A DNA stretch of 64,000 nt, from contig NZ_KV917371.1 in NCBI RefSeq assembly GCF_002019635.1, forward strand, positions 1 to 64,000. The letters run 5' to 3'. The DNA comes from Metabacillus halosaccharovorans. GTDB lineage: Bacteria > Bacillota > Bacilli > Bacillales > Bacillaceae. Positions 42,904 to 51,488 of the stretch are shown one piece after another; the stretch's first letter is position 1, and each line of letters begins with the position of its first letter. The position numbers and the translations under genes are program-made. A model generated the notes under the pieces. It was not told where the DNA came from, searched no databases, and was given only the letters and a program-made list of their open reading frames with translations.

Positions 42904-44544
42904 TTAAACCCCTAAACGGTCTTGTATATCTGATTTTAATACGTCAGCTTTTGGTCCATAAATGGCTTGAACACCTTTATCTTTTAGGATTAAGCCTAGC
43001 GCTCCATTTTTCTTCCATTCCTGCTCAGTAGCAACCGCATTCATATCTTTTATTGTAACACGGAGTCGCGTCATACACGCATCAACGTCTTCGATATTCT
43101 CACTTCCACCTAATAACCCGATCACTGTTGTCGCAAGTGATTCGTCCTGTACATTTGCACCGCCTTGTGACGTTGATGGAGCTTCCTCTTCAATATAGTT
43201 TCCTAATCTTCCTGGAGTCGCATATTTAAATTTTTTGATCATGAAATTCGCCACAAAATAGTTTAATGCGAAGAATAGTAAACAAGCGACGACAAAATAC
43301 ACTAAATCCAACCATAAGCCCGCTTTCATAATCATCGGTGTTCTTGTTAATAATTCGATAATTCCAAAGGAATGAATTCGGATATGAACAAGATCAACAA
43401 TCGCAAAAGCTAGTCCTGTCATAACCGCATATGCTACATAAAGGACCGGTGCAACAAACATAAACATAAATTCAATTGGTTCAGTAACACCTGTTAAAAA
43501 TACCGCTAAACCTGCAGAAAAGAACATAGACTTATATTTTGTGCGTTTATCTTTATCAACATTTTTGTACATTGCCAATGCAAGACCAATTAAGGATGCA
43601 CATGATAAAATCATTTGACCCACTTTAAAACGAGCTGGTGTTACTTCATTTAGTAATGCTTCATATCCAGCTGTATCACCTGCAGCTAGTAAATTATTTA
43701 AGTCAGCAATCCATGCAAGCCATAAAGGGTCTTGACCTGAAACCGTTGTACCTGCGCTTGAACCTGTTAAAATCGTATAGGTTCCACCCAATTCAGTATA
43801 GTTCATAGGAACCGTTAACATATGGTGTAAACCGAACGGTAATAAAAGCCTTTCTAATGTTCCGAAAATAAACGGAGCAATAACCGGAGCTGTTTCACGT
43901 GATGAAGCAATCCAGCGGCCGAAATCATTTAGCAGACCTTGAATGAACGGCCATACTACTGAAAGAATAATAGCTGTAACAATAGAACCAACGATCACAA
44001 CGAACGGTACAAAACGCTTTCCATTGAAAAAAGCAAGTGATTGTGGCAGCTTATTAAAGTTATAATATTTATTAAAAATGTTTGCTCCTAAGAAACCGGA
44101 AATGATCCCTACAAACACACCCATATTTAAGGCTGGCGCACCAAGAATCGATACGAAATAATCCTTAACAATTAATTCACTTCCAAAAAGGGATGTAACC
44201 GTCGCTTCCGAATCATTTAACATCTCACTGTTAACACCAAAAATAGCACCCGTGATTCGGTTAATTAGAACGAATGCAATCAGCGCAGCAAATGCCCCAC
44301 CGGCACGTTCTTTCGCCCATGATCCTCCAATTGCCACCGCAAATAGAATGTGGAGATTTCCAATAATTCCCCAACCAATTTCCTCCATCACTAAAGAAAT
44401 CGTTTGCACCAATGCTATATCTCCACTAGCCATTCCAATCAGTTTACCAAGTGAAATCATGATTCCGGCAGCAGGCATAACAGCTACAACAACAAGTAAA
44501 GCTTTTCCGAATTTTTGCCAAAACTCAAACGATATAAATTTCAT
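42904..44544 (-). CDS. PTS EIIBC, alpha-glucoside/maltose type
   Basis: The 546-residue protein has an EIIC domain with about ten membrane helices (WQKFGKALLVVVAVMPAAGI, RLLLPFGLHHMLTVPMNYTE, FLTGVTEPIEFMFMFVAPVL) and an EIIB domain at the C-terminus with the phosphorylated Cys in IEDVDACMTRLRV. The sequence is of the glucose/maltose (MalX/PtsG/GlvC) superfamily. Pairing with a GH13 glucosidase upstream and a stand-alone EIIA downstream points to maltose or a related alpha-glucoside. AGGGAGAG precedes the ATG. Confidence 0.92.
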   Translation of the reverse strand: MKFISFEFWQKFGKALLVVVAVMPAAGIMISLGKLIGMASGDIALVQTISLVMEEIGWGIIGNLHILFAVAIGGSWAKERAGGAFAALIAFVLINRITGAIFGVNSEMLNDSEATVTSLFGSELIVKDYFVSILGAPALNMGVFVGIISGFLGANIFNKYYNFNKLPQSLAFFNGKRFVPFVVIVGSIVTAIILSVVWPFIQGLLNDFGRWIASSRETAPVIAPFIFGTLERLLLPFGLHHMLTVPMNYTELGGTYTILTGSSAGTTVSGQDPLWLAWIADLNNLLAAGDTAGYEALLNEVTPARFKVGQMILSCASLIGLALAMYKNVDKDKRTKYKSMFFSAGLAVFLTGVTEPIEFMFMFVAPVLYVAYAVMTGLAFAIVDLVHIRIHSFGIIELLTRTPMIMKAGLWLDLVYFVVACLLFFALNYFVANFMIKKFKYATPGRLGNYIEEEAPSTSQGGANVQDESLATTVIGLLGGSENIEDVDACMTRLRVTIKDMNAVATEQEWKKNGALGLILKDKGVQAIYGPKADVLKSDIQDRLGV

Positions 44545-44565
44545 CTTTTTTCTCTCCCTATAAAG

Positions 44566-44589
44566 GCAACCGTTTCCACAAACGGTTGC
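44566..44589. promoter_or_regulatory. intercistronic hairpin built from operator-like halves
   Basis: GCAACCGTTT and AAACGGTTGC are perfect 10-base complements around CCAC, between the glucosidase and EIIBC genes. The arms match the GCAACCGTTTGC motif at 46312. It may attenuate transcription, stabilise mRNA ends, or bind a regulator. Confidence 0.5.
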
Positions 44590-44595
44590 AAAATA

Positions 44596-46257
44596 TTATG
44601 TTAATCGATATACTCTTGCTTCAAAAGGTTTTAATACACCATTCATAACTGGCGTTTCAGAAACGTTTTCATTTCCAATCAACAATTCGGCATTTTGATG
44701 TTGCCATTCAGCAGGCAGTTGATAGGAAGCTTCTTCATCAAAAAGATTTGTCATAATTAGAAATGTTTCATCTTTCCATGTTCTTAAGTAAGCAAAAATT
44801 TGGTGATGATTTTCCAAAATAAGCTTAAAACTACCATACACAAGGGTCAAATGCTCTTTCCGTAATTGAATCAATTTCTTATAGTAATAATAAATGGAAT
44901 CCGGGTTATTCATCGCATGTTCTACATTTATTTCGGTGAAATTCGGATTTATTTTTAACCAAGGCTGCCCTGTCGTAAAACCGGCATTCTCACTATTATT
45001 CCATTGCATCGGTGTTCTTGAATTATCGCGGCCGTTTTTCCAAATAATCTCCATCAACTCTTCATGACTTTGACCATCTTCCATTCCGTTTCGATACAAA
45101 TTTTTAATCGCAACATCATTATAGTCGTCAATTGATGGGAACTTAACATTGGTCATTCCAATTTCTTGTCCCTGGTAAATAAACGGTGTTCCCTGCATGA
45201 GAAAATACATCGTCGCAAGACATTTAGCTGATTGTTCCCAGTAGTTCTCACTGTCCCCCCATGTCGAAACAGAACGAGGTTGATCATGATTTTCTAGAAA
45301 CAATGCATTCCAGCCTTTTCCATCAAGTGCTGTTTGCCATGCGTTAAACGTTTCTTTCAATCCTTTAAGATCAATTCCTCCAGATACGCTTTTTCCCCAG
45401 AGATCTAAATGTTCAAATTGAAAAATCATATTAAAAACGCCTTTTTCTTCTCCAACCCACTCTTCAGATTGATTTGGCTTTACACCATTAGCTTCACCGA
45501 CAGTCATAATGTCATATTTAGCAAACGTTTCCCGTTTCAGCTCCTGAAGAAATACATCAATTCCCTCTTGATTCATATGTCCTTCAAATGATGGAACATA
45601 TTTAAGGTTCTTAGGATTTGGTAAATCAGGGAAACCTGCAACTTTCTTAATATGTGATATCGCATCAACCCGAAAACCGTCAATTCCCTTATCAAGCCAC
45701 CAATTGACCATCTCATATAAGTCTTTTCGAACATTTGGGTTTTCCCAGTTTAGATCCGGCTGTTTGCGGGAGAAAACATGCATAAAATATTCTTTCGTCT
45801 CTGGATCATACTCCCAAGCAGACCCTCCAAAAATCGATTCCCAGTTATTAGGTTCCCCATTTTCACCAGGGTGCCATATATAATAATCTCGATACGGACT
45901 TTCTTTTGATGATCGAGATTCAATGAACCAAGGATGTTCATCAGATGTATGGTTAATAACCAAGTCCATGATTAATTTCATCCCGCGCTTATGAACTTCT
46001 TTTAAAAGCAGATCAAAATCGGCCATCGTTCCGAAATCTTCCATAATTCCCTTATAATCGCTTATATCATACCCATTGTCATCATTAGGTGATGTATAAA
46101 TTGGACAAATCCAAATCACATCTATTCCTAAATCCTGCAAATAATCCAGCTTGGACATAATCCCTTGCAAATCACCAATACCATCACCATTAGCATCCAT
46201 AAAGCTGCGAGGGTAGATCTGGTAAGCAACTGCTTCTTTCCACCATATTCTATTCAC
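44596..46257 (-). CDS. GH13 alpha-glucosidase (MalL-type, probably alpha-1,4-preferring)
   Basis: The 553-residue protein is a complete GH13 subfamily 31-type enzyme. Nucleophile D198 is in DGFRVDAISH, general acid E255 in MTVGEANG, and D325 in LENHDQPRS; the N-terminal WWKEAVAYQIYPRSF is typical. Position 199 after the nucleophile is Ala; in this group Val favours alpha-1,6 links and Ala/Thr favours alpha-1,4, so maltose-type sugars or their 6-phosphates are the better guess. The start is GTG, eight bases after GAGGAGG. It is the first gene of the PTS operon. Confidence 0.93.
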   Translation of the reverse strand: MNRIWWKEAVAYQIYPRSFMDANGDGIGDLQGIMSKLDYLQDLGIDVIWICPIYTSPNDDNGYDISDYKGIMEDFGTMADFDLLLKEVHKRGMKLIMDLVINHTSDEHPWFIESRSSKESPYRDYYIWHPGENGEPNNWESIFGGSAWEYDPETKEYFMHVFSRKQPDLNWENPNVRKDLYEMVNWWLDKGIDGFRVDAISHIKKVAGFPDLPNPKNLKYVPSFEGHMNQEGIDVFLQELKRETFAKYDIMTVGEANGVKPNQSEEWVGEEKGVFNMIFQFEHLDLWGKSVSGGIDLKGLKETFNAWQTALDGKGWNALFLENHDQPRSVSTWGDSENYWEQSAKCLATMYFLMQGTPFIYQGQEIGMTNVKFPSIDDYNDVAIKNLYRNGMEDGQSHEELMEIIWKNGRDNSRTPMQWNNSENAGFTTGQPWLKINPNFTEINVEHAMNNPDSIYYYYKKLIQLRKEHLTLVYGSFKLILENHHQIFAYLRTWKDETFLIMTNLFDEEASYQLPAEWQHQNAELLIGNENVSETPVMNGVLKPFEARVYRLT

Positions 46258-46311
46258 GATGCATTCCTCCTCGTAATCTAAAAACTAATATATCAGACTA
46301 TGAGATTATGA

Positions 46312-46359
46312 GCAACCGTTTGCATTAAATTTTTATAAAATATTTGTTAAGGTTTTCAA
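46312..46359 (-). promoter_or_regulatory. promoter and operator of the alpha-glucoside PTS operon
   Basis: On the minus strand TTGAAA (46354-46359) and TATAAA (46332-46337) are 16 bases apart. Just downstream is GCAACCGTTTGC (46312-46323), a LacI-type near-palindrome that also overlaps a cre-like 15-mer. A related ACAATCGTTTGC lies upstream at 46452-46463. The position after the -10 box fits repression by CcpA or a LacI-family protein encoded elsewhere. Confidence 0.65.
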
Positions 46360-46525
46360 TAAATTCTGTTTACACGACCAATATTTGTATATAAGTTATT
46401 GGTTTCGCTCTATTATGCAAAGATTCTATCCTACTAGTCCTCAATTTAAGGACAATCGTTTGCATTAGAGTGGTTGAAATTAGGAGATTTTATTTATGTG
46501 CTATTGAAGCCGTAAACAGAAAAAA

Positions 46526-46547
46526 TGCATCCAGTAAAACAGATGCA
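46526..46547 (-). terminator. terminator after the small membrane fragment
   Basis: TGCATC and GATGCA form a stem with a 10-base loop, followed on the minus strand by ATTTTTTCTG. Confidence 0.65.
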
Positions 46548-46555
46548 CTTTTTCC

Positions 46556-46765
46556 TTAAAACACTTTCCTTTTATAAATCCGAATCGACAGCAGCCATGA
46601 AATCATGTAAATGAAGCCTACTGATATCATCATGTATAAATAAATCTGTATATTATTAAAAGATAAGAATGTTCTAGTCAATTCCCTTATTCTATCATTA
46701 AGATCTACAATAAAATGATTCACAATAACCATATAGACGACAAATGCAAAAATTGATGCGATCAT
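46556..46765 (-). pseudogene. probable C-terminal remnant of an ABC-2-type permease
   Basis: The 69-residue frame encodes two hydrophobic helices and ends RIYKRKVF, an ending common in ABC-2-type exporter permeases. There is no ribosome binding site and an in-frame stop lies a few codons upstream of the first Met, so it looks like the tail of a lost gene rather than an intact one. It still has its own terminator. It could alternatively be a true small membrane protein. Confidence 0.4.
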
Positions 46766-46801
46766 TAAGTACTGACTTTAATTTTTTGACTTCGCTTTAA
46801 A

Positions 46802-47422
46802 CTAATTGTTAACAGCCATTCGGCCAAGAGGTCCATTTTCATCTATGATATCTTGAATTTCATAAACGGATATTGGAAACATGGGAAAACCAAATGCATA
46901 TGGAGTAATGTCGTAAAGTTGAAAATAGATGACCAACGCTTTATCAGCCATGTAAAACTCCTGATCTGGCGAAATTGAAGTAAAGCCATTGAGAATTGGA
47001 ATATCGCGCTCTTTTATTTGCTCCTGGATGATGCTTGAGAGAGTTTTTATATAATCACTTCCAGGTTTAAATAAATCTTTAAGGTTACAAAGCTTTCCCT
47101 TATTGAGATCAAATGTTAAAGACTTAATAATTGTCAACCCATGTGCCGCTTTTTCATGATACGTATAATTTGAAAGTGATAAGCTCAATACTTGACGTTG
47201 GTTGTTTTTGATCTCATATTCTCCGAGCATTTCTTCAACCGTGCTTGGCATATTTCCAACTTGTTGATCGATGAGCTGCTGTGTTGTATATACAATCACC
47301 TGATTGATATATGTTTGCAATTGTTGATTTCGCATGCGAACAACTCTCGGATAAACGACTGCCTTTTTTGGCGCACTGCTAATCTTTATTGTTTTTATGG
47401 CCACAGGTAATGAAACGGACAT
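46802..47422 (-). CDS. DUF3298/DUF4163-type protein
   Basis: The 206-residue protein matches the RsiV/PdaC C-terminal type module: VVYPRVVRMRNQQLQTYINQ at the start (DUF4163-like) and LNKGKLCNLKDLFKPGSDYI with FQLYDITPYAFGFPMFPISV near the end (DUF3298). In RsiV this module binds lysozyme; here no membrane anchor or signal peptide is present, so the protein is probably cytoplasmic or a stand-alone spore/cell protein. AGAAGGTG precedes the ATG. Confidence 0.78.
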   Translation of the reverse strand: MSVSLPVAIKTIKISSAPKKAVVYPRVVRMRNQQLQTYINQVIVYTTQQLIDQQVGNMPSTVEEMLGEYEIKNNQRQVLSLSLSNYTYHEKAAHGLTIIKSLTFDLNKGKLCNLKDLFKPGSDYIKTLSSIIQEQIKERDIPILNGFTSISPDQEFYMADKALVIYFQLYDITPYAFGFPMFPISVYEIQDIIDENGPLGRMAVNN

Positions 47423-47505
47423 TCTTGTATCACCTTCTTATTTTTTACTCATTGTATTCTCAGCTTGAGTAATAATGAGTAAAAATTAAAGGCTTTACAA
47501 AAAGT

Positions 47506-47826
47506 CTATTTTGCTGGTCTCCGGCGATAAATAAACAAAGTAACTCCATTTAATAGTAAGGTCACAATGAGCAGATAAGCACCAACGTATGCAACTGCAC
47601 CAGCTGTGTCCATTAGTGCTGACCAATCCTCAATTTGTACGAGATGATAACTATAGAAAATTTGGAAACATAGTGAAATAGCGCATGCACTTATACTCAA
47701 AACGGAGAGCGTCATCGACTTCCTATTGTTCTGATTTTTAACCTGCACAATATTCACAATTGGAAGGATCCATGCAACAAGTCCAAGCACAAGGCTGCCA
47801 AGATTAAGTAAACCAACCATTTTCAA
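47506..47826 (-). CDS. small membrane protein of unknown function
   Basis: The 106-residue protein has three predicted membrane helices (LGSLVLGLVAWILPIVNIV, LSVLSISACAISLCFQIFYS, AYVGAYLLIVTLLLNGVTLF) and a basic C-terminus. Its start overlaps the end of the NUDIX gene by four bases, so the two are translated together. I do not recognise the family with confidence. Confidence 0.7.
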   Translation of the reverse strand: MKMVGLLNLGSLVLGLVAWILPIVNIVQVKNQNNRKSMTLSVLSISACAISLCFQIFYSYHLVQIEDWSALMDTAGAVAYVGAYLLIVTLLLNGVTLFIYRRRPAK

Positions 47827-48464
47827 ACCCCTATTCTGTCAACACAAAGTTCTTGCAACTTGCCAATCACTTCTTTATAGAAAGAAACTTCATGTGGCAC
47901 AAATTTATCTCTGCTTACATGTTTACGAATGCTACATTTTTCACCTTCATCCGTTAATTCAAATCCACTGATTTCAATTTCATCTTTTTCACCAAACCAT
48001 AGTTGAGCAAAATCAGTAAATTCAGCTCTTACAATACCTGCAACTTCTTCTGATTGAAGTGTGAAATCATCAAAGGTATATTCACTTTTATATAAAAAAA
48101 CGTTTGCTAATTCTTTATCAATAAAACCTTCCTTCGATACACAATACCGGATTTCTCCCAAGTTTATTAATTCATCAAAATCGACACTTACACCTATTTC
48201 TTCTTCTATTTCTCTTACTCCATCCAAAACGGTTTCGTCAGCTAATAAATGCCCGGCAGCCGTGATATCTAATAGATTGGGATAGTCTTTTTTACTTTTA
48301 CTACGAAGCTGTAAATAGATATAATCTACTCCCTCTTCATTTCTAATAAACCAACAGTGAAATACTTCATGCCAAAGCCCAAGTCTATGTACATCACTCC
48401 GGGAAGCGATTCCTATATGGTTTCGATCATCATCAAAAATTTTTAATTTTTCTTGTTCACTCAT
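47823..48464 (-). CDS. NUDIX hydrolase
   Basis: The 213-residue protein has a complete Nudix box within GHLLADETVLDGVREIEEEI-G (Gx5Ex7REUxEExGU) preceded by WHEVFHCWFIRNEEG. This arrangement resembles IPP-isomerase-like NUDIX proteins of Bacillus. It probably cleaves a nucleoside-diphosphate-linked compound; the substrate is unknown. TTAAGGGAG precedes the ATG. It forms a two-gene unit with the small membrane protein downstream. Confidence 0.9.
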   Translation of the reverse strand: MSEQEKLKIFDDDRNHIGIASRSDVHRLGLWHEVFHCWFIRNEEGVDYIYLQLRSKSKKDYPNLLDITAAGHLLADETVLDGVREIEEEIGVSVDFDELINLGEIRYCVSKEGFIDKELANVFLYKSEYTFDDFTLQSEEVAGIVRAEFTDFAQLWFGEKDEIEISGFELTDEGEKCSIRKHVSRDKFVPHEVSFYKEVIGKLQELCVDRIGV

Positions 48465-48518
48465 GATTTTTCTCCCTTAAACGTATTTTTTAGGATTATC
48501 GATATGATATTACTTTTA

Positions 48519-48977
48519 TCAAATTCCTCTTACAAATGTAATGAAGTCAATACCAACAGGTTCCATTCCTTCTGCTCGAAGTTGTAAGTTAACCTGCCCG
48601 CGATGATAATGACCATGTAGAGCAACATGAGTTAAAATATCGATAAGTGTTGTTTGAAATTCCTCACCTTTACTATTTCTGTACTGGACAAGGCCGATAT
48701 GGTTCTCTTCTGATAAATTTGTTAGGATTTCAGAAAAGCCCTTTTCATTTAGTTTTAAAAGTTTCTCACAGTCCTCTAATCCAACATCTGCCCAAATGGG
48801 TAATTTTGAGCTATCCTTTCCTTGAATTCTCGTTAACCATACTTGTTCTGCACAAAGAATATGTGCAAAGAACTGTCTAGCTTTGTGGCTGCCTCTAGGT
48901 TCGTTGGCTTTTAGAGTTTTGAAAATCTGCTGATTAGCCCAATGTAAATGGTCAAACATGCTTTTGATGGTTTTCAT
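48519..48977 (-). CDS. DinB family protein
   Basis: The 152-residue protein shows the DinB four-helix pattern: MFDHLHWANQQIFKTLK at the start, FFAHILCAEQVWLTRIQG in helix 2 with a metal-ligand His, and HVALHGHYHRGQVNLQLRAE with the HxxxH pair in the last helix. It is closer to the YjoA/DinB type than the protein at 248-733. GAGGGGG precedes the ATG. Its role is unknown. Confidence 0.87.
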   Translation of the reverse strand: MKTIKSMFDHLHWANQQIFKTLKANEPRGSHKARQFFAHILCAEQVWLTRIQGKDSSKLPIWADVGLEDCEKLLKLNEKGFSEILTNLSEENHIGLVQYRNSKGEEFQTTLIDILTHVALHGHYHRGQVNLQLRAEGMEPVGIDFITFVRGI

Positions 48978-49005
48978 TTGGACATCCCCCTCAACTTATT
49001 CTCTA

Positions 49006-49608
49006 CTAAATCCACCCTTTTTCCTTCGCTACCGTCACAGCTTCCGTTCGGTTTTTCACTTCTAGTTTGTTGAGTATTTCTGACATATAATTTCGGACAG
49101 TACCTGCTGATAAAAATAATTCTGAAGAGATGTCTTTTGAGGTTTTTCCTTCTGATGCCAATCGTAATACATCCTTTTCACGATCAGTCAACGGGTTATC
49201 TTGCTTCATACTTCCAAAAATCAGTTCCGGAGCAAATTCACGTTTTCCTTTCATAACACTTCGAATCGACTCAGCAAGCTCGTCAATGGAACCGTCTTTT
49301 AACATATAGCCATTTACGCCAATTTTTACTGCCTGCTCAAAATATCCGGGGCGCGCAAACGTTGTTAATATAATGATTTTACAGGTGGAGAATTGTTTTT
49401 TTGCCTCTTCCGCTACATCAAGACCACTCATTAGAGGCATTTCTATATCCATTAAACAAACATCAGGTTTAAGGGAGAGAATCATGTTTAATGCTTCCTT
49501 GCCATTTGATGCCTCCCCTACAATTTTAATATCATCCTCAAAATCTAGTAAAGAGCCTAATGCTCCCCTTAACATCCCTTGATCTTCTGCAATCATCACT
49601 CTAATCAC
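49006..49608 (-). CDS. NarL/FixJ-type response regulator (DesR/YvfU-like)
   Basis: The 200-residue protein has a receiver domain with acidic pocket (IAEDQ), phosphorylation site D54 in CLMDIEMP, and Lys in MLKDGS, followed by a LuxR-type helix-turn-helix (LTDREKDVLRLASEGKTSKD, then GTVRNYMSEILNKLEVKNRT). Its GTG start overlaps the histidine kinase stop by four bases. It is the last of four coupled genes (ATPase, permease, kinase, regulator) like B. subtilis yvfRSTU, and probably activates its own operon through the palindrome near 52470. Confidence 0.93.
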   Translation of the reverse strand: MIRVMIAEDQGMLRGALGSLLDFEDDIKIVGEASNGKEALNMILSLKPDVCLMDIEMPLMSGLDVAEEAKKQFSTCKIIILTTFARPGYFEQAVKIGVNGYMLKDGSIDELAESIRSVMKGKREFAPELIFGSMKQDNPLTDREKDVLRLASEGKTSKDISSELFLSAGTVRNYMSEILNKLEVKNRTEAVTVAKEKGWI

Positions 49609-50741
49609 GATCCAACACCAGCTTTCTTTTCCTTTACAATGATGGGAATAGTAATGAACAGTTTTGTTCCTTTGTGTGAAATAATTTTCATAAATCCATC
49701 TATTAATCTTAAACGTTCGTTAATTCCCTTCAATCCATTGCCGTCCACATTTGTTTCATCAAGCCCTTTCCCGTCGTCTAAAACAGATAATTCAATTTCT
49801 CCATCTCTTTTCACGAGCTGAACGACACAGTTTTTTGCCTGACTATGTTTGACCACATTTGTTACTCCTTCTTTAAGACACATGCTGAGGATATTCTGCG
49901 TGAGTAATGGAACATCTTCCAACTTTGAATCTCCTGTAAATTGATAGGAAACTCCTGCTGCTTGTAAAAGAATTTCCGACTCAATCAGTTCTTCCGCTAC
50001 CGTAATGGCTCTCATATCTGATACCAATTCTCTTACTTGCTTTAGTGCCGAACGGGAAGTTCGTTCAATCTCTTTCGTCTCCAATTTGGCTTTTTCAGTA
50101 TCCTTATTTATTAATTTATGCACGAGCTGACTTTTTAACGTAATGAGTGATAGTGTATGACCTAAATGATCATGAAGATCTCTCGCAATACGCATTCTTT
50201 CATCTCGTTTGACCAATTCTTTAATTTGTTCATTTGCTTCATCCAGCTTTTTCTCCAATTCCATTCTGGTACTCATAGACCTGATGCCGAATGGGGAGAT
50301 GAACATAATGAGGATAAAAATTCCATAATAGTATAGGTCTTGTAACTCCAAGGTCTCTCTTTGAACAATCAACGGTGATATAATGACGATCGCAAACATA
50401 CCCAAAGCGCTGAAAAACGTTCTCTTACTCTTATACCACCCAATAAAATGTGCTGTAAAAAACCCTAAAAAGATGTTATAGAGATTAAATAAGATTGCTA
50501 GAATTAAAATGACAAAAACTTGTATAACGAGCCAATACGTATATGATTTCTTATCAAAGGAGTTATAGAGCTGCCGATATGTGATAAGAAATAACAGCAG
50601 CAACCCGATTCCAATTATTCGTTTCCACCCTTGTGCAATTGCTACATAAAAGGCAGGCATCGCAAGATATATTAAAAACACATATGGAAAGAAACCATAT
50701 CTATCTGGAAAAACCCTAAACCCCTTTAATTTCTGGACCAT
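49605..50741 (-). CDS. sensor histidine kinase, HisKA_3 type (DesK/YvfT-like)
   Basis: The 378-residue protein has about five N-terminal membrane helices, a short coiled linker (KLDEANEQIKELVKRDERMR), the dimerisation/phosphorylation motif ARDLHDHLGHTLSLITLKSQ with the phosphorylated His, and an HATPase_c domain (GVTNVVKHSQA, LDDGKGLDE, GLKGINERL). It phosphorylates the response regulator encoded directly after it. The short loops between helices suggest sensing within the membrane, as in DesK. Confidence 0.93.
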   Translation of the reverse strand: MVQKLKGFRVFPDRYGFFPYVFLIYLAMPAFYVAIAQGWKRIIGIGLLLLFLITYRQLYNSFDKKSYTYWLVIQVFVILILAILFNLYNIFLGFFTAHFIGWYKSKRTFFSALGMFAIVIISPLIVQRETLELQDLYYYGIFILIMFISPFGIRSMSTRMELEKKLDEANEQIKELVKRDERMRIARDLHDHLGHTLSLITLKSQLVHKLINKDTEKAKLETKEIERTSRSALKQVRELVSDMRAITVAEELIESEILLQAAGVSYQFTGDSKLEDVPLLTQNILSMCLKEGVTNVVKHSQAKNCVVQLVKRDGEIELSVLDDGKGLDETNVDGNGLKGINERLRLIDGFMKIISHKGTKLFITIPIIVKEKKAGVGS

Positions 50742-50746
50742 TTAGC

Positions 50747-51487
50747 TTACACCGCCGCTTCTTGTTTTCTCCTAATACAACCTGATATTACCACAAATAG
50801 GAAGAGATACCCAATTAAAAGGATGAAATTAGTCCATTCCGGCTGTTCACTTCGAACGATTTGCCATGCACCATTGCCAAAATGATAAGATGGAAGCCAT
50901 TTCCCAATCGTTTGGACAAAATCCGGCATAATCTCAAGCGGCATCCACATACCACCTGCAATAGCAAGAATCATATACACCATATTTGAAATCCCTGCGG
51001 CTGTATCTACCCTTTTCATTGTTCCTACCAAAGTCCCCAAAGCAAGGAATGGCAAGGAACCAAACAATAGCCACAACCCACACAGTAGCCATTCCACCAC
51101 TGACAGTGAAACCCCATTAATCATTGCTCCAGCTGTAAAAATAACCGCAATCGACAATATATGAATCATTGTTTGCCCGACCATTTTTGCAAAGAAATAG
51201 GCATGATCAGATAAAGGAGTTATCCTCATAAAGGTAGACCACCCTTGAGCTTTTTCTTCAACCAGGCGGATACCAAGAGTCATGATCGCAGAGCCCATCA
51301 AACTAAAGGCTGTCATTGACATTAGATAATGCGCCTGCCATAGTTGTTGATCATCCATTGCAGAGTTAAAAATTCTAGTAAACAGGATATAAAAGGCAAT
51401 AGGCATAAACAATGACCAAAACACGTAATAGGGATTCCGTAAAATCCTCAATACCTCCATCTTACATTGCATCAAAAGTCCGTTCAT
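50747..51487 (-). CDS. ABC-2-type exporter permease (YvfS-like)
   Basis: About 246 residues with six predicted membrane helices, an N-terminal ILRNPYYVFWSLFMPIAFYI and the ABC-2 segment LSVVEWLLCGLWLLFGSLPF then GGMWMPLEIMPDFVQTIGKW. ATG 51487 follows GGAGG by nine bases; the TTG three codons earlier overlaps that site. It works with the ATPase encoded one base upstream; the substrate (drug, lipid or peptide) is unknown. Confidence 0.9.
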   Translation of the reverse strand: MNGLLMQCKMEVLRILRNPYYVFWSLFMPIAFYILFTRIFNSAMDDQQLWQAHYLMSMTAFSLMGSAIMTLGIRLVEEKAQGWSTFMRITPLSDHAYFFAKMVGQTMIHILSIAVIFTAGAMINGVSLSVVEWLLCGLWLLFGSLPFLALGTLVGTMKRVDTAAGISNMVYMILAIAGGMWMPLEIMPDFVQTIGKWLPSYHFGNGAWQIVRSEQPEWTNFILLIGYLFLFVVISGCIRRKQEAAV

Positions 51488-51488
51488 A

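Noticed and set aside
42904-44544. Trehalose-specific PTS
   Set aside because: The partner GH13 enzyme lacks features expected for a phosphotrehalase and no treR-type regulator is adjacent; an alpha-glucoside or maltose system fits better.
49579-49821. 80-residue plus-strand ORF across the kinase/regulator junction
   Set aside because: It is antisense to the strongly conserved HATPase domain and regulator start.
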